Below, in pieces: positions 50,671 to 62,690 of a stretch of 64,000 nucleotides of DNA. The position numbers and the translations under genes were made by a program. The number at the start of each line of letters is the position of its first letter. Within the stretch, counting starts at the first letter, position 1. Origin of the DNA: Dugong dugon (Eukaryota; Chordata; Mammalia; Sirenia; Dugongidae); assembly GCA_030035585.1 (NCBI GenBank), contig CM057462.1:140580734-140644733 (forward strand), read 5' to 3'. Below the pieces are notes generated by a model. The model was not told the DNA's origin and ran no database searches. It saw only the letters and a list, made by a program, of their open reading frames with translations.

Positions 50671-52575
50671 GACAGGAAAGAAAGAAAAGACCAAAATGGA
50701 TATCAGAAGAGACTCTGAAACTTGCTTTTGAACACTGAGTAGCTAAAGTGAATGGAAGAAATGATGAAATAAAAGAGCTGAACAAAAGACTTCAAAGAAT
50801 AGCTCAAGTAGACAAAGTAAATTATTATAATGAAATGTGCAAATACTTGGAGTTAGAAAACTGAAAGGGAAGAACATCCTCAGCATTTCTCAAGATGAAA
50901 GAATTGAAGAAAAAATTCAAGCCTTGAGTTGCAATAGTGAAGGATTCTATAGACAAAATACTGAATGGCACAGGAAGCATCAAAAGAAGATGGAAGGAAT
51001 ACACAGTCACTGTACCAAAAAGAATTTATTGATGTTCAACCATTTCAGGAGGTAGCATACGATCAAGAACTGATGATACTGAAGGAAGAAGTGCAAGCTG
51101 CACTGAAGGCACTGGTGAAAAACAAGGCTCCAGGAATTGACAAAATACCAATTGAGGTGTTTTAACAAAGGGATGCAGTGCTGGAACTGCTCACTTGCCT
51201 ATGCCAAAAAAGTTGGAAGACAGCTACCTGGTCAACCGACTGGAAGAGATCCATATTTATGCGTATTCCAAAGAAAGGTAATCCAACTGAATGTGGAAGT
51301 TATTAAACAATATCATTAATGTCACACACAAGTAGAATTTTGCTGACGATTTTGCGACTGCAGCAGTACATCAACAGGGAACTGCCAGAAATTCAATCTG
51401 GATTCACAAGAGGATGTGGAACCACAGATATCATTGCTGATGTCAGATGTATCTTGACTGAAAGTAGAGAATACGAGAAAGATGTTTGTCTGTGTTTTAT
51501 TGACTCTGCAAAGGCATTTGACTGTGTGTATCATAACAAACTATGGATAACATTGTGAAAAATGAGAATTCCAGAACACTTAATTGTGCCCATGAAGAAC
51601 CTGTACATAGAACAAGAGGCAATTGTTTGAACAGAAAAGGGGATACCGGGTGGCTTAAAGTCAGGGAATGTGTGCATCAGGGTTGTATCCCTTCACCATA
51701 CCTATTCAATCTGTATGCTGAGCAAATAATCCTAGAAGTGGACTATATGAATAAGAATGGGGCATCAGGATTGGAGGAAGATTCATTAACAACCTGTGTT
51801 ATGTAGATGACACAACCTTGCTTCCTGAAAGTGAAGAGGACTTGAAGCACTTACTGATGATGATCAAAGACTACAGCCTTCAGTATGGATTAGAACTCAG
51901 CATAAAAAAACCAAAAATCCTCACAACTGGACCGATAAGCGACTTTATGATAAATGAAGAAAAGATTGAAGTTGTCAAGGATTTCGTTTTACTTGGATCC
52001 ACAATCAACACCCATGAAAGCAGCAGTCAAGAAATCAAATGACACATTGCATTGGGCAAATCTACTGCAAAAGACCTCTTTAAACTGTTAAAAAGCAAAG
52101 CTGTCACTTTAAGGACTAATGTGCACCTGACCTAAGCCATGGTGTTTTCAATTGCCTCATATGCAAACAAAAGCTGGACAATGAATATGGAAAACCAAAG
52201 AACTGATATCTTTGAATTATCGTGTTGTCAAAGAATATTGACTGTAACGTAAACTACCAAAAGAAGGAGTAAATCTGTCTTGGAAGAAGTACAGCCATAA
52301 TGCTCCTTAGAAGCGAGGGTGGTGAGACTTTGTCTCATATACTTTGGACATGTTAACAGTCCCTGGAGAAAGACATTATGTTTGGTAAAGTAGAGGGTTA
52401 GCAAAAGGATGAAGACCCTCAAGGAGACAGATTGATACAGTGGCTGCAACAGTGGGCTCAAGCATAACAGTGATCATGAGGATGGCGCAGGATCGAGCGG
52501 TGTTTTGTTCTGTCATTCACAGGGTGGCTATGAGTGGGAACCAGTTGGACGGCACCTAGCAACAACAACAAGTAA
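50671..52575 (+). pseudogene. RTE copy 2 reverse-transcriptase part and 3' end
   Basis: The RTE ORF resumes after the retrocopy. RT blocks are visible in order across frames: LQQYINRELPEIQSGFTRGC (about 51359-51418), CFIDSAKAFDCVYHNKLW (about 51491-51546, catalytic aspartate in FIDSAKAF), HQGCIPSPYLFNLYAEQII (about 51676-51732), and a YVDD catalytic box at 51800-51811. Then comes the thumb-like EIEVVKDFVLLGSTI-type stretch (51960-52010). Frameshifts separate them. The 3' end (52240-52575) carries the shared RTE terminal block. The frame is broken but catalytic boxes remain. Confidence 0.85.
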
Positions 52576-53666
52576 ATTTTTTTGTTATGCCTTGTTCTTC
52601 GCTAATGGAATGGAACCTGAATCACTGTTTATTGGTAGTTTTTTATTATTTGGACAAATAGGGTGCAATTGCAAGCAGGACTCATCAGTCCCATATTCCA
52701 TGAAGCACATCACACACAAAGGACACATCAGTCCCATGGAACATTGCATTTCCTGGTTATACATGAGCCATAAAATATCTTACTCAACTTTCAAAAATAC
52801 AGATAAAATACTATACAAACTTGCACTTGCTGCACAGACTTGTTATCAGTTTGATTTACAGTGAGCCATATGCATACAATTTTCTATGAAGCACATCACA
52901 CTCATGGGACATATTGGTCCCATGGCCCAGGAAGCGCATCACAAAATGTTTTTGCCCAAAAAATAACCCATTTACTTGAATATTTCTGAATACCAGTAAC
53001 CTTACCTTCCCACTAACACAAAGGAAATAGTAAACATACTTACAAGCCTTATCTCATTGTACAGAAGACAAAAGACACAAAAGTTTCACACAATCACTCC
53101 TCTGGGAAGTATCCCCTCATGTGAATGGCTCTCAACACTCAAATGTAACACACACAAACTTCCTTGTTCTTTAGACAGTTGTACCCGTATCTGCCACGAC
53201 GCCAGAACGTACTAAAGTGGCTTAAATGACTGCCAGTAAGTCTCCAGGGGAGGAAAAACAGGGACATACATATCCCTTGGTCCATGAAAGGGTTATTTAA
53301 ACTCTGAAGTCAAGCTGTTAACCAGTTGCCTCTGAAGAAAAGGACTAGAAGGGGAAGGGAAAGGTGGGAAATTGGTTTGGAAGACAGGGATTTTTGAGAT
53401 ACTGCGATTTGTCTGGAGTGACTCCTAGGTTTCCCATTTAGTATCTTGAAGGATGGTGCTGAGTAGTTAGGAAGTAAGTACACTGTCCAATCAACGAAAT
53501 TGCTCCACCACAAAACATAGAGATTTTCAGATGCATCAAACAATACAGATCCGTTTAAAATTATATTAATATACATTATCAATAATTATAAACCCTGTAC
53601 TTCTTTGTATCATTTAGAGCCATAAAATGGTCAAGAGCGAAGATTCAGACTTTAATACTATAACCC
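52576..53666. other. Unassigned DNA with a repeated GTCCCATGG motif
   Basis: The segment 52678-52960 repeats the words catcagtcccat, gaagcacatcacac and ggtcccatgg in at least three loose units. It resembles neither the L1, RTE nor SINE families here. The rest (52960-53660) shows nothing recognisable. Confidence 0.4.
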
Positions 53667-53837
53667 AGTGCTATTGAGACGATTCCGTCTCATAGCTACC
53701 CCATAAGGTTTCCAAGGCTGTAAATCCCCATGGGAGCAGATGGCCACATCCTTCTCCCGTGAAACCGTGGTAGTTTCGAACCACTGGACTTTCTGTTAGC
53801 AGTCAGGTGCTTTGACCACTGCACCACCAGGGCTCCT
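53667..53837 (-). mobile_element. AfroSINE-type SINE, minus strand
   Basis: Read on minus: ggagccctggtggtgcagtg, ctgctaacagaaagtccagt, the B box ggttcgaaact, the body acaaccttggaaac-like, and an end in gagacggaatcgtctc. The tRNA-like head is clear. Confidence 0.88.
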
Positions 53838-55475
53838 TCAATAATGTAACAACAATTAAAAATCTGAAATAAAAATCTATCTTGGGAAACAAAATCCCCA
53901 AAAAATCAAGTTGTTAGAATATAATTTGACAAAAGAACAATTACATAATAACTTCCAGTTTTGAGGGGGAATTTTATAATTAATTATAAATATAAATTAA
54001 TGAAAATACATTACAGTCTATAATTTTTCTCACATTTTTAAGCACAATACTACAGCTTTTCTAATTTCTAAACAACAAAGCTAAGCAGAATATTGGCATT
54101 ATTTCCATTTTCTTTTACTCTAGATTTTTTTCCCTTTAGCATCCAAAAAACAATATTCAGAATTATTCTAAGATAAAAAGACAACCCTAATAAACTCAGC
54201 AATCACTATAATTTTTTTTCCTCAAGTAGGTAAAATTTTCAAGTTGGGTAAGACTCTCGAGACACTAACAATAATGTTTTGTAAGGGAAGTGAGTTAGTG
54301 CTATTCAAAGACCTAATAATCACCTTTCCCCAGATTATCTTTGAGGCTTTTGGGCTGTTTGATGTTTCTGTCTTTTTTGAAGGGGAAGCCTGCTGCTGGA
54401 CAGAGATATGCAGATTTGGTACGCTTGCAGGACTCAAACCACACTCAAGGGAAGCTGAACAAGACAGCTTCTTTTAAAAGTGGTTTGTGGTTTTTGATGA
54501 GATTTTTAAGAGACATCCACAGTGTTGATTAAGGGAAAAGTACAGATATGCAGAATATCATAATTTTGGTGTAAAAGTCATGCAAAAAAAAAGAGAGAGA
54601 GAGAGAAACTATTTAACTTTAGAGACAATTAGCAGTTAGAGGACAGTTCCACAAATTTAAAGCAAAAATATACACACACCTGCATGCACACATACATCAT
54701 TGCTCAGTCACTCCAGACCTGAAGGCAGAAGGAATTAAAACTGAAGTATTTAATGAACTTCATGTTTCACCCAGTGGTATGTTTATCACATTGGGTGAAG
54801 GTAGCTTATTATCTTTTTCATTTCACAGATATTAAAGGTAAACTTCAAGTCCATTAAGCACAATATGGTCATATTATATGGATCACAACAGCAATAATAT
54901 TCATACTTAACTTTTCTATGTGTTCTTAGTTTTGCCTCTTAGTTAAAAATTATATATTTCTGCAATTTATTCTTTGAAAAGTATCAATTTGTTTCCCCTC
55001 TTGAAATACTTTTTTAAATATTATTTTATGTGATTAAATATTTAATCATATGAAAATTGTACCAAATTCATTAGTAATGACACCTATTGGTCAGAAGTAA
55101 CTATCAAATAGTAAGTGCTTTTTTTTTTAACCTGTATAAAATAGTGGGTTAATTTATTAATAAATTAGAATCATCTTTCAAGTTTAATATTTATTGTGTC
55201 ATGAGTAATAGTTGAAATATTGTGGAAATGCAAAATAAACATTGCCAAAGAATCCAGTTCATTTAGTTTAGATATGCTTGTAAGCTTTATCACAATAATA
55301 AAATAGCACTTCTTTTCTATCTCTTAACACTTATTATATGTTACATTCTTTGTATGAATCACATGAACTGTGATATGATATATTTTTTTTTAGATATTAA
55401 AGATTTAGCATTTATTGTTTTTCATACTATGACTTCATGGTCATATTACTGCAATGTATAAAGACAAGTGAGTGA
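53838..55475. other. Unassigned AT-rich DNA
   Basis: No gene or clear repeat is seen. A short AG microsatellite (gagagagagagag) lies near 54593-54606, and open frames at 54222-54532 lack motifs. Confidence 0.45.
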
Positions 55476-55965
55476 CATACACAAATATGTGAATAAATGG
55501 AAAAACATATCATTTCCCTGAGGGAGATGACCAAATACAAGATTAACAGGTTTCACAAGATTCCACTCAAAATTCAAAATGATTTTATTTTAGATGAAAT
55601 TATTCTAAAGTTGATGTAAAAAATAGATAAGAATAATACAGACGTTTCTGAAAAAGAAGACTAATTCAAAGAGACCTCCTTAACAGTTATTAAAACATAT
55701 TTTTAAGGCTCCAAATATTAAAATAGCCATGTTTTTTCACTAAAATCTACAGATAGAGGACTGGACTAGAACAGCCTTCAATCAGATTTTACATGTATGT
55801 ATGCAAAAATTTAATCTGTAACAAAAGAAAGAAACCAATAGGAAGAGATGGATCATTTAACAAATTATGTTGGAAAAAATGGCTATTTGTCAAAAAATTT
55901 GATATAGAGTTTCAACAAAATTATTTCCAGATAGATAGCAGGGTAAAAATTAAACTATAAGCAAC
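55476..55965 (+). mobile_element. Fossil L1 fragment
   Basis: Diverged L1 ORF2 text on the plus strand: aataaatggaaaaacatatc near 55491, aaaatagccatg near 55720, and aatggctatttgtcaaaa near 55879 follow the order of the L1 ORF2 C-terminal region. No frame survives. Confidence 0.5.
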
Positions 55966-55971
55966 TAGACT

Positions 55972-56077
55972 ATGCACTTATTTCAGCAGCAAATATACTA
56001 AAATGGAAACAATCCAAGGAAAATTGGCGTGGTCCCTGAAGAAGGATGATATGCAAATATTTTAATGATATACTTTT
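55972..56077 (+). pseudogene. U6 snRNA pseudogene
   Basis: The 106 bases match U6 spliceosomal snRNA from end to end: cagcagcaaatatactaaaa (U6 has CAGCACATATACTAAAA), then ggcgtggtccctg and aaggatgatatgcaaat, then a T-rich end (acttttc). It has many substitutions, including in the otherwise invariant ACAGAGA region (here tccaagga). There is no recognisable U6 promoter upstream. It is a retrocopied, dead U6. Confidence 0.9.
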
Positions 56078-56347
56078 CTTTGCAATAAATAGTTTCTAAA
56101 TGCAACAAATAATCAGTTTTATTCATTAGGTCTGGATAAATGAATGAAAACTCTTCATCAGTGGTGAAACTCCTATAAAAGAGAAAATTTTTTTTAAAAA
56201 TTTCTATTTCCATTCCAAGGCATAAATAAATATACTTAATTTACTGTGTTTAGGTTTAAAATGCCAACTGTTGCAAAATACACTGCATGGAATTTACATG
56301 GAATGCTATAAAGAAGTGCAGTGATCTGTAGGCTATTCATAGGTAGA

Positions 56348-56750
56348 CAGAGAGAGAGAGAGACGCCATCCAGTCAACTCCAACTCATGGCAGCCTTATG
56401 TGCAACAGAATAAAATATTGCCTTGTCCTGGGTCATCCTCAGGAGCAGCATCATGTTCAAGTTCATCCTTGTGGCGACTGTGCCAATCCATTTCACCAGA
56501 AGTCTCCCTCATCTTTGCTGGCCCTTTATTTCATCAAACATGATATCCTTTTCCTGATGACATGTCCAAAACAAGCAAAATGGACAATGTTCTGTTTTGA
56601 TCTATAAGATTTTCATTGGCTAATTTTCAGAAGTAGATCACCTGCTTCAAATGCCCTGCTGGAATTTGAGATATCAGTGGCATAGCTTCCAGCATCACAG
56701 CAAAACACAAGCCACCACAGTATGACAAAATGACAGCTGGGTGGTGGATG
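56348..56750 (-). mobile_element. Internally deleted RTE derivative, minus strand
   Basis: Read on minus from 56750: gctgtcattttgtcatactg, the RTE 5' region ctgtgatgctggaagctatg, tctacttctgaaaattagcc, then a jump after acattgtcc to RTE 3' text (ttggacatgtcatcagg, gatatcatgtttgatgaa). It ends ggctgccatgagttggag...ggatggcgtc. The endonuclease and RT are absent. The junction lies elsewhere than in the 33930-34370 derivative. Confidence 0.78.
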
Positions 56751-56954
56751 CTATTCTTAGTTTTTCCATACCATCAAATTCACTTATTTACTGTTCACCG
56801 TGTTGTGTTTGCTGACTAAGGATACATGAGGACTCAAATGTGTAAAAAGATGCCTAATTAAGCAGATATTCACATGTGGCCTTAATCCACAGCTTACAAG
56901 TCTGAAATTTAGAATGATATGTAGTATGTTTATACGTACTTAGATATATCTATA

Positions 56955-57170
56955 TCTGTAAGGCCCTTGGGCATTGCAAATTGTTAAGCGCTCTACAACT
57001 AGCTGAAAGATTGGCGGTCGATGACTAGCCCAGAGACACCTTGAAACACAGGCCTGGTGATTTGCTTCTGAAAGGTCAGAGCCTTGAAAACTCCAGAAGG
57101 ATAGCAGGGTTCTACTCTGTACACATGGGGTCGCCATGAGTCAGCATCAACTTGACGACAACTAACTGCA
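56955..57170 (+). mobile_element. AfroSINE-type SINE, diverged variant
   Basis: The head is cattgcaaattgttaagcgc, with ctagctgaaagattggcgg and the B-box position atgactagccc. The body holds agccttgaaaactccagaag and gggttctactctgtacac, and the tail is gtcgccatgagtcagcatc, aacttgacgacaactaac. It lies just upstream of a GT microsatellite. Confidence 0.75.
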
Positions 57171-57175
57171 ATATA

Positions 57176-57176
<1 letters not shown>

Positions 57177-57210
<34 letters not shown>
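57177..57210 (+). repeat. GT dinucleotide microsatellite
   Basis: Fifteen uninterrupted GT units at 57181-57210, with an imperfect start at 57177, directly at the end of a SINE. Confidence 0.95.
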
Positions 57211-57213
<3 letters not shown>

Positions 57214-60039
57214 GTTGAGTTTTTTTATTATTTGTTTTGTTTGTGTTGATTTGTTTAAAGGCATCTCCGGTGCGACTTGCATGAAACAGATGTGTCCATC
57301 TAATGTATGTGATTTCACCTGCCTTTTTTTACTACATTTGCAAGGCTAAATAGAGTTACATCAACTGTTTCTGTGTTTGCTCCCAAACGTTGTGACTATA
57401 TATCTTTCATTCCTCATCTATTTGCTGCAGCTATATTAAGCAATTTCCTTAAAATCAAATCCAAAAGACATTTTTGGGGGCTGATAAGAAGAATAGTAGA
57501 GAAGTGGTGAAATAAGAAGAATCAAGCAGAGGGTTTTTATGGAATGGAAGGTTAAAATGTTATACCTGACATCATACCCATTCTAGCATTATACCCATTC
57601 TCCCCCTATCTCATTCAGTAAGATGTCTTGTCCCTTCAAATCCCATTTTCTTAGTGAAGATTAATCACAAAATTTGCTATTAAGCCTCACAGAAAACATT
57701 CCTTGTTTCAACCTCTGTCACACATGTGTTTTTTCAGAATATTTTTTGTAGCATATCCAGTCAGAAAGGTTGGAAAAGTGTATTAGAAAATGGAGAATTT
57801 GGATTTTGATAATTTGGACACAAGAATATTTACTGAAATAGTTAAGTAGCACCCACCCAATCTATAAATCAACCTCTACCCATACCTATGAGGATTCTTC
57901 AGTATTTTTATGGTTATTGTGGAGTACAGAGTCAACACTAGAGGATGGGGTTTTATGTATAAGGGGCCTTTGTGGTACAACTTTATACACTTGTATATGA
58001 ATAACAAAAATGTATGAAAACAGCAGATTTCTGATTTAAATACTTAGTTTCTCCTCTCAGAAGAGCTGTGAATGTGATCTCGTCTGGACGCCTCTCATCC
58101 TTTTCTCCCATTCTTATTCCACTTTGGATTGAACTGGCAAGATCCCGATACTTAAGAAAAAAAATTGATAACTTTTGTGGAATTACTACATATTTTTTAT
58201 ATGGTCATAAAAATTATAGATATTTTTATTATCATGATGCTATGGAGGGTTAGCTTCCTTCAGATAACCTTTGAAAAGCTGGATATCTACTTTCCTTTTT
58301 GTTGAATTCTATCAAGTCAGGGATATTTGGCTAAAAGCCACAGAAAACAATTTTGGCAGACTTAAAGCTAGAGAGTTGCTTATAGAGCCCAAGACAAATG
58401 TGAAAGTTATTTTATTGTTCTCATTTTCTGAATTAGGTTGGAGCAAAAATCGGATCCCAATAAAATAAACAAAAATAAATAAATAAAATAGAATTCCTTT
58501 CTGGGATTACACTCTATCCTCTCCTGAAAATGGAGATCTTAACTGTTTTACTAACTATGTGTGGGACTGTTGCTAGCTGACATGGAATATCAATGCTCTT
58601 GATAGTTACACAACCCTGTTAAGTGCAGTAGAACTAAGAGTGACAAACATCAATTTCACACTCAGCCCTGCAGAGAAGCAAGTAAATGTTTATTGGTATG
58701 ATACTTAAGAGATAGTTTATACTTTAAAACTACAATTCGGAATTTTTATGTGGAGTAATTATGAAGAATCTATGTTAATTTATACAGCATTACAGATAAC
58801 TATGCTGTAGGTTGAAAATTGGACTTTTCTTCCCTTCCAACTGTGTCATTGTCTGTTTGAATGCTCTCATATATAAAGCTGTTTGCAGTGACTTTAACCT
58901 CTTTAAAATGATTTCTGCTAACTCCCTTTCTTCATTTGCTAAACCAATCATCCATAGATTTATTTACTGAATGTCTTCTACATTCTATATGCCTGGCAAC
59001 CTGTTAGTGCTACATGTATAAAAATGAATAAGTCATGATACCTGACCACAATGAACTCAGAATTTAATGATGTAAAGAAACAGAAAAATAATATCTGTTA
59101 ACATCTCAAGGATAAGGGCCCTTGTCTTATTTATCCTTCTCTACCCAAACCACAGTAATGCTCTGTATCCCGTTAGTTATTCAATAAAAATGCTTAATGA
59201 AAAATAAAATTGAAATACAGTGTCATGAGTATTGAAACAGAGGTACGTACTCAGCATTACTGGAGCACTGAAGAGGAACCAATGAATTGCCTGAGGGTTT
59301 CAGGGTGGTTTTCTCATTTGAGTTGAGAGATGAGTAGAAGTGTAAAAACATAATGCTAGACCTGGGGAAATAATGAAACACTGGGCTTAGGGCACAGATG
59401 TGTCCTAATTGCTAGATCAAATGACAACCCAGGTCACAAATTTTGACACTGTGCCAGAATTGTATTCTCTGTCAGATAGCATGAGATTGGTAAGGCAATT
59501 CATAACTAAACATTTTCTCTAGATGAACGAATGGACTCTGATACTTATTGACTAATTAGATTTTTGATGTCATATGTGGACATTGAGAGACAACTGAGGA
59601 AGCTCAGACTATAACACTGCAATTGTTATTTTATAGTGGTTTGAGCAGAAAACTAATGAACAACTCCTTTCCTTGTGGTTTGTCATTTTATACAGTTTGT
59701 ATTTGAAAATATAATATTCTTATCTGGAATTTAGTACACGTAAAACCTTAATAAAAACCTGTTAACCTACAATGTGTCAGCACCTTTGTTGAAAAAAATT
59801 TCTGAAAGTTAAGGAAAATACATGATGACGTTGTAAATTAAGCACCATAAATATGATATATGGTTTAGGGTCATCAATATTTTAGGAATAAATGGGAGAG
59901 TTTTTTTTTTTTTAATCTAAGTCGCATATTCTAAATCTTGGGTGAAAATCTGTCTCAATAACATAAACTGTAATTGAAACACATCTGTGTGTTTAACAAA
60001 ATCTGTAAAGTAGCTGATTTTCAGATGTTTTATTTTACC
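57211..60039. other. Unassigned DNA with L2-like relic
   Basis: No gene is seen. At about 58958-59060 the text tttatttactgaatgtcttc, atatgcctggcaacctg and aatgaataagtcatga resembles the reverse complement of the L2 3' end. A weaker L2-like trace sits near 59150-59200. Confidence 0.45.
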
Positions 60040-60202
60040 AGCTCTAGTTGTGGCACAGTGGTTAAGAGCTCGGCTGCTAACCAAAAAGGTCAGCAATTCG
60101 AATCCACCAGCTGCTCCTTGGAAACCCGTAACGCAGTTCTACTCTATCCTATAGGGTTGCTTTTAGTCAAAATCTACTTGACGGCACTGGGTTAGTTGGC
60201 AA
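60040..60202 (+). mobile_element. AfroSINE-type SINE
   Basis: Starts agctctagttgtggcacagt, then gttaagagctcggctgctaa, the B box caattcgaatccacc, the body ctatcctatagggttgc, and the tail agtcaaaatctacttgacgg. The head-to-tail order is complete. Confidence 0.9.
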
Positions 60203-60309
60203 AAGGAGACTATAAAAAATAAGAAAACACTGATTTTCTATAAAGAAAATATCAGAGTGAAGAGAAAAATGGGGAAATTAAAATTTGACCAATTCATGTC
60301 TACGAAAAC

Positions 60310-60476
60310 CCAAAACCAAACATGTTGTTATTGAGTTGATTTCGATTTATAATGACCTTACAGGACAGAGTAGAACTGCCCTATAGGGTACCCAAGGAGC
60401 AACCGGTGAATTCAAACTGCCAACCTTTTGTTTATCAGCCAAGTTCTTAACTACTGTACCACCAGGGTTCTGGTTC
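60310..60476 (-). mobile_element. AfroSINE-type SINE, inverted relative to the previous one
   Basis: Read on minus: agaaccctggtggtacagta, gttaagaacttggctgataa, the B-box-like cagtttgaattcacc, the body accctatagggcag, and the tail tcattataaatcgaaatc. It lies 107 bases from the plus-strand copy. Confidence 0.88.
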
Positions 60477-60507
60477 ATACCTACAATGCCTTAAAATAAT
60501 AGTGGTG

Positions 60508-61234
60508 TCAGACTGAGCCCAGTGCAGCTAGATGGTGCCCGACTACCACCACTGACTGCTCTGACCAGGATCACAACAGAGGGTTCTGAACAGAGCTGGA
60601 GAAGGATGTAGAACAAAATTCTAACTCACACACATAAAGACCAGATTTACTGGCCTGAAAGAGACTGGAGAAACCTCGAGAGTATGTCCCCCAGACACCC
60701 TTTAAGCTCAGTGGTGAAGTCACTTCCAAGGTTCACCATTCAGCCAGGGATTGGACAGCCCCATAAAACAAAATGGGACTAATGAGACACAGCAGTCCAG
60801 AGACAAGGACTAGAAGGCAGAAGGGGACAGGAAAGCTAGTGATAGGGAACCCAAGATTGAGTAAGGACAGTGTAGACATGTAGTGGGGTTGTTAACCATT
60901 GTCACAGGGCAACATGTGTACTGTTTAATGAGAAACTATTTTGTTCTGTAAACCTTCATCTAAAGTGAGAATAGCAGCACAACTGGAAGAATGTAACTGA
61001 TGTTACTGAATTGTGCCTGTAGAAATTTTTGAAATGGTGTATCTTTGGCTATGTATATTTTCACCAAAAAAAAAAAAAAAAAGAAAAGAAAAAGGTTGAG
61101 AAGGGAGAAGGTTGACATGTCGTGGGGTTGTTAACCAACGTCATAAAACAATATGTGTACTAACTGTTTAGTGAGAAACTATTTGTTCTGTAAACCTTCA
61201 CCTAAAGTACAATAAACCCCCCCACAAAAAAAAT
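60508..61234 (+). mobile_element. L1 copy F, 3'UTR-only insertion
   Basis: A severely 5'-truncated L1 that begins in the 3'UTR (cagactgagcccagtgcag) and runs through both 3'UTR modules to gtacaataaac and an A-rich end. It is flanked by aaataatagtggtg (60494-60507) and aaataatagcggtg (61235-61248), a 14-bp target duplication with one mismatch. Confidence 0.92.
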
Positions 61235-61248
61235 AAATAATAGCGGTG

Positions 61249-62690
61249 CCTCTTGCATTCAATGTCAGCTAAAAGTAAAATTTACAGTAGTTATTTCTTC
61301 ATTAAATAAATATTGCCCATAAAACAATACAAGAAGGCTTTAAGGGTATTGAAAATGATTAAGGAGTCATGCCTCTTAAGGAACAAGGGTTACTGAATGC
61401 AATTTTTTGACTTGGCCACTGTGTTAGACTGGCAGCTAAATAGTCAGATATAGGTTTGAAATTATGTAAATTATGTAAGGGGTAGCCATACTTGTGGGAT
61501 TTTCAAAATTTCTAAACATTTCTAGAATTATGTAGAATGGTTTCTGGTAATTGTTATATCCCATGGATTTGCACAAAGTCTCTGAATTAAGCTGTAGGGC
61601 AACACTGGGGAGTGAGTGGAGTCAGCAATTGTTCTGCAGGCAAAGACGTCTCATGTGAAATAAGAGTGTGCAGGCAGCTAGCTGGGGAAAGGGGCTAGAT
61701 GAAATGCTACTGTTTATTTCATTTGTTTATTTATTTTAGTCAATACTAACTTTTTCCAGGAAAGACGTAACATCTGCAGGACTGAAAAATTAAACAAGGA
61801 AATCAGGATTAGGAGAAAATAAGAATACTAAAAAAGAATGATGAAGTCGGCAACACAGAGAGTCATGTGTTAGTCCACGTCTAAGTTGTGACATAAATTT
61901 GTCTCTGAGTTTTCTGCAGCCGGTGCAAAGGAGAATATGTTTACTTACATAATTCAGTATTTCCATAATATTTTTAATTCTGTTTTTAGCAGAAGCAGTA
62001 AAAATATTCCCGGTAATTGATACATATATTTTTCATATGAGAAACACACTGTGAAATATGGTGAGTGTCCTCAAAATCCTCACACTTTCAATAAAAGAGA
62101 AGTAAAATCAGGTATAAAGGCAAAGTAGCCTATTGATAGATAATTGTTTTCTTAAATAAGTGGTCTGGTACTGGTGTTTGAGAGAGCACCATCTAAAATA
62201 GTTAGTAGGCAGACGAATAGCACATATTTTAGAGACTTTTTCCAGGTCATTACAAAGTTTGTTCATAATGTGTAGTTACTCAACTGGGAAATATGCTTTG
62301 TCACTATGTTTTTGTACTAATTAAAAGATGTCAGCTGCGGAAAAATAAGTTGTTATGATCCAAGCTCAATCATAAAATTATTGAAATGATGCTCTTAAAC
62401 AAATGCACATAGAAATTATCTTGATTTTACTTAATGATTCATTATATTGATGTATGCATTGTGTAAATCCATATATCTCCCATCAAAAAGTCCTAAACTT
62501 TTCCACCTAAATTTTTAAATTATTATTTGTGCATTTACTCAGTGATTAATCATTTAATAAATATTTGTTCTTGTCTACTCTGTACCAGACACTGTTATAT
62601 TGAAATATTTTATATCTTAATTGTTGCAACTGTTACACAACGTATACAGTTGTCCAAATTCATCAAACTTTACACCTAAAAAAGGTAAAG
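61249..62690. other. Unassigned DNA
   Basis: No gene or young repeat is seen. A weak L2-like trace (cagtgattaatcatttaat, aaatatttgttcttg) lies at 62540-62600. Confidence 0.45.

Larger units (their letters stand above)
33178..52575 (+). mobile_element. RTE-clade LINE copy 2, split by three insertions
   Basis: RTE sequence occupies 33178-33929, 34371-34647, 36266-36355 and 50671-52575, about 3.0 kb in all and collinear with copy 1. The left end is catgcatctgtcagtttgtt. The right end reads gtgggaaccagttggac followed by ctagcaacaacaac at 52557-52570. The gaps are an RTE deletion derivative, L1 copy D and a retrovirus-derived retrocopy holding L1 copy E. Confidence 0.9.

Noticed and set aside
57177..57210. 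GT repeat as a possible CRISPR-like or regulatory array
   Set aside because: It is a simple dinucleotide microsatellite at the end of a SINE. No spacers are present, and the DNA is mammalian.
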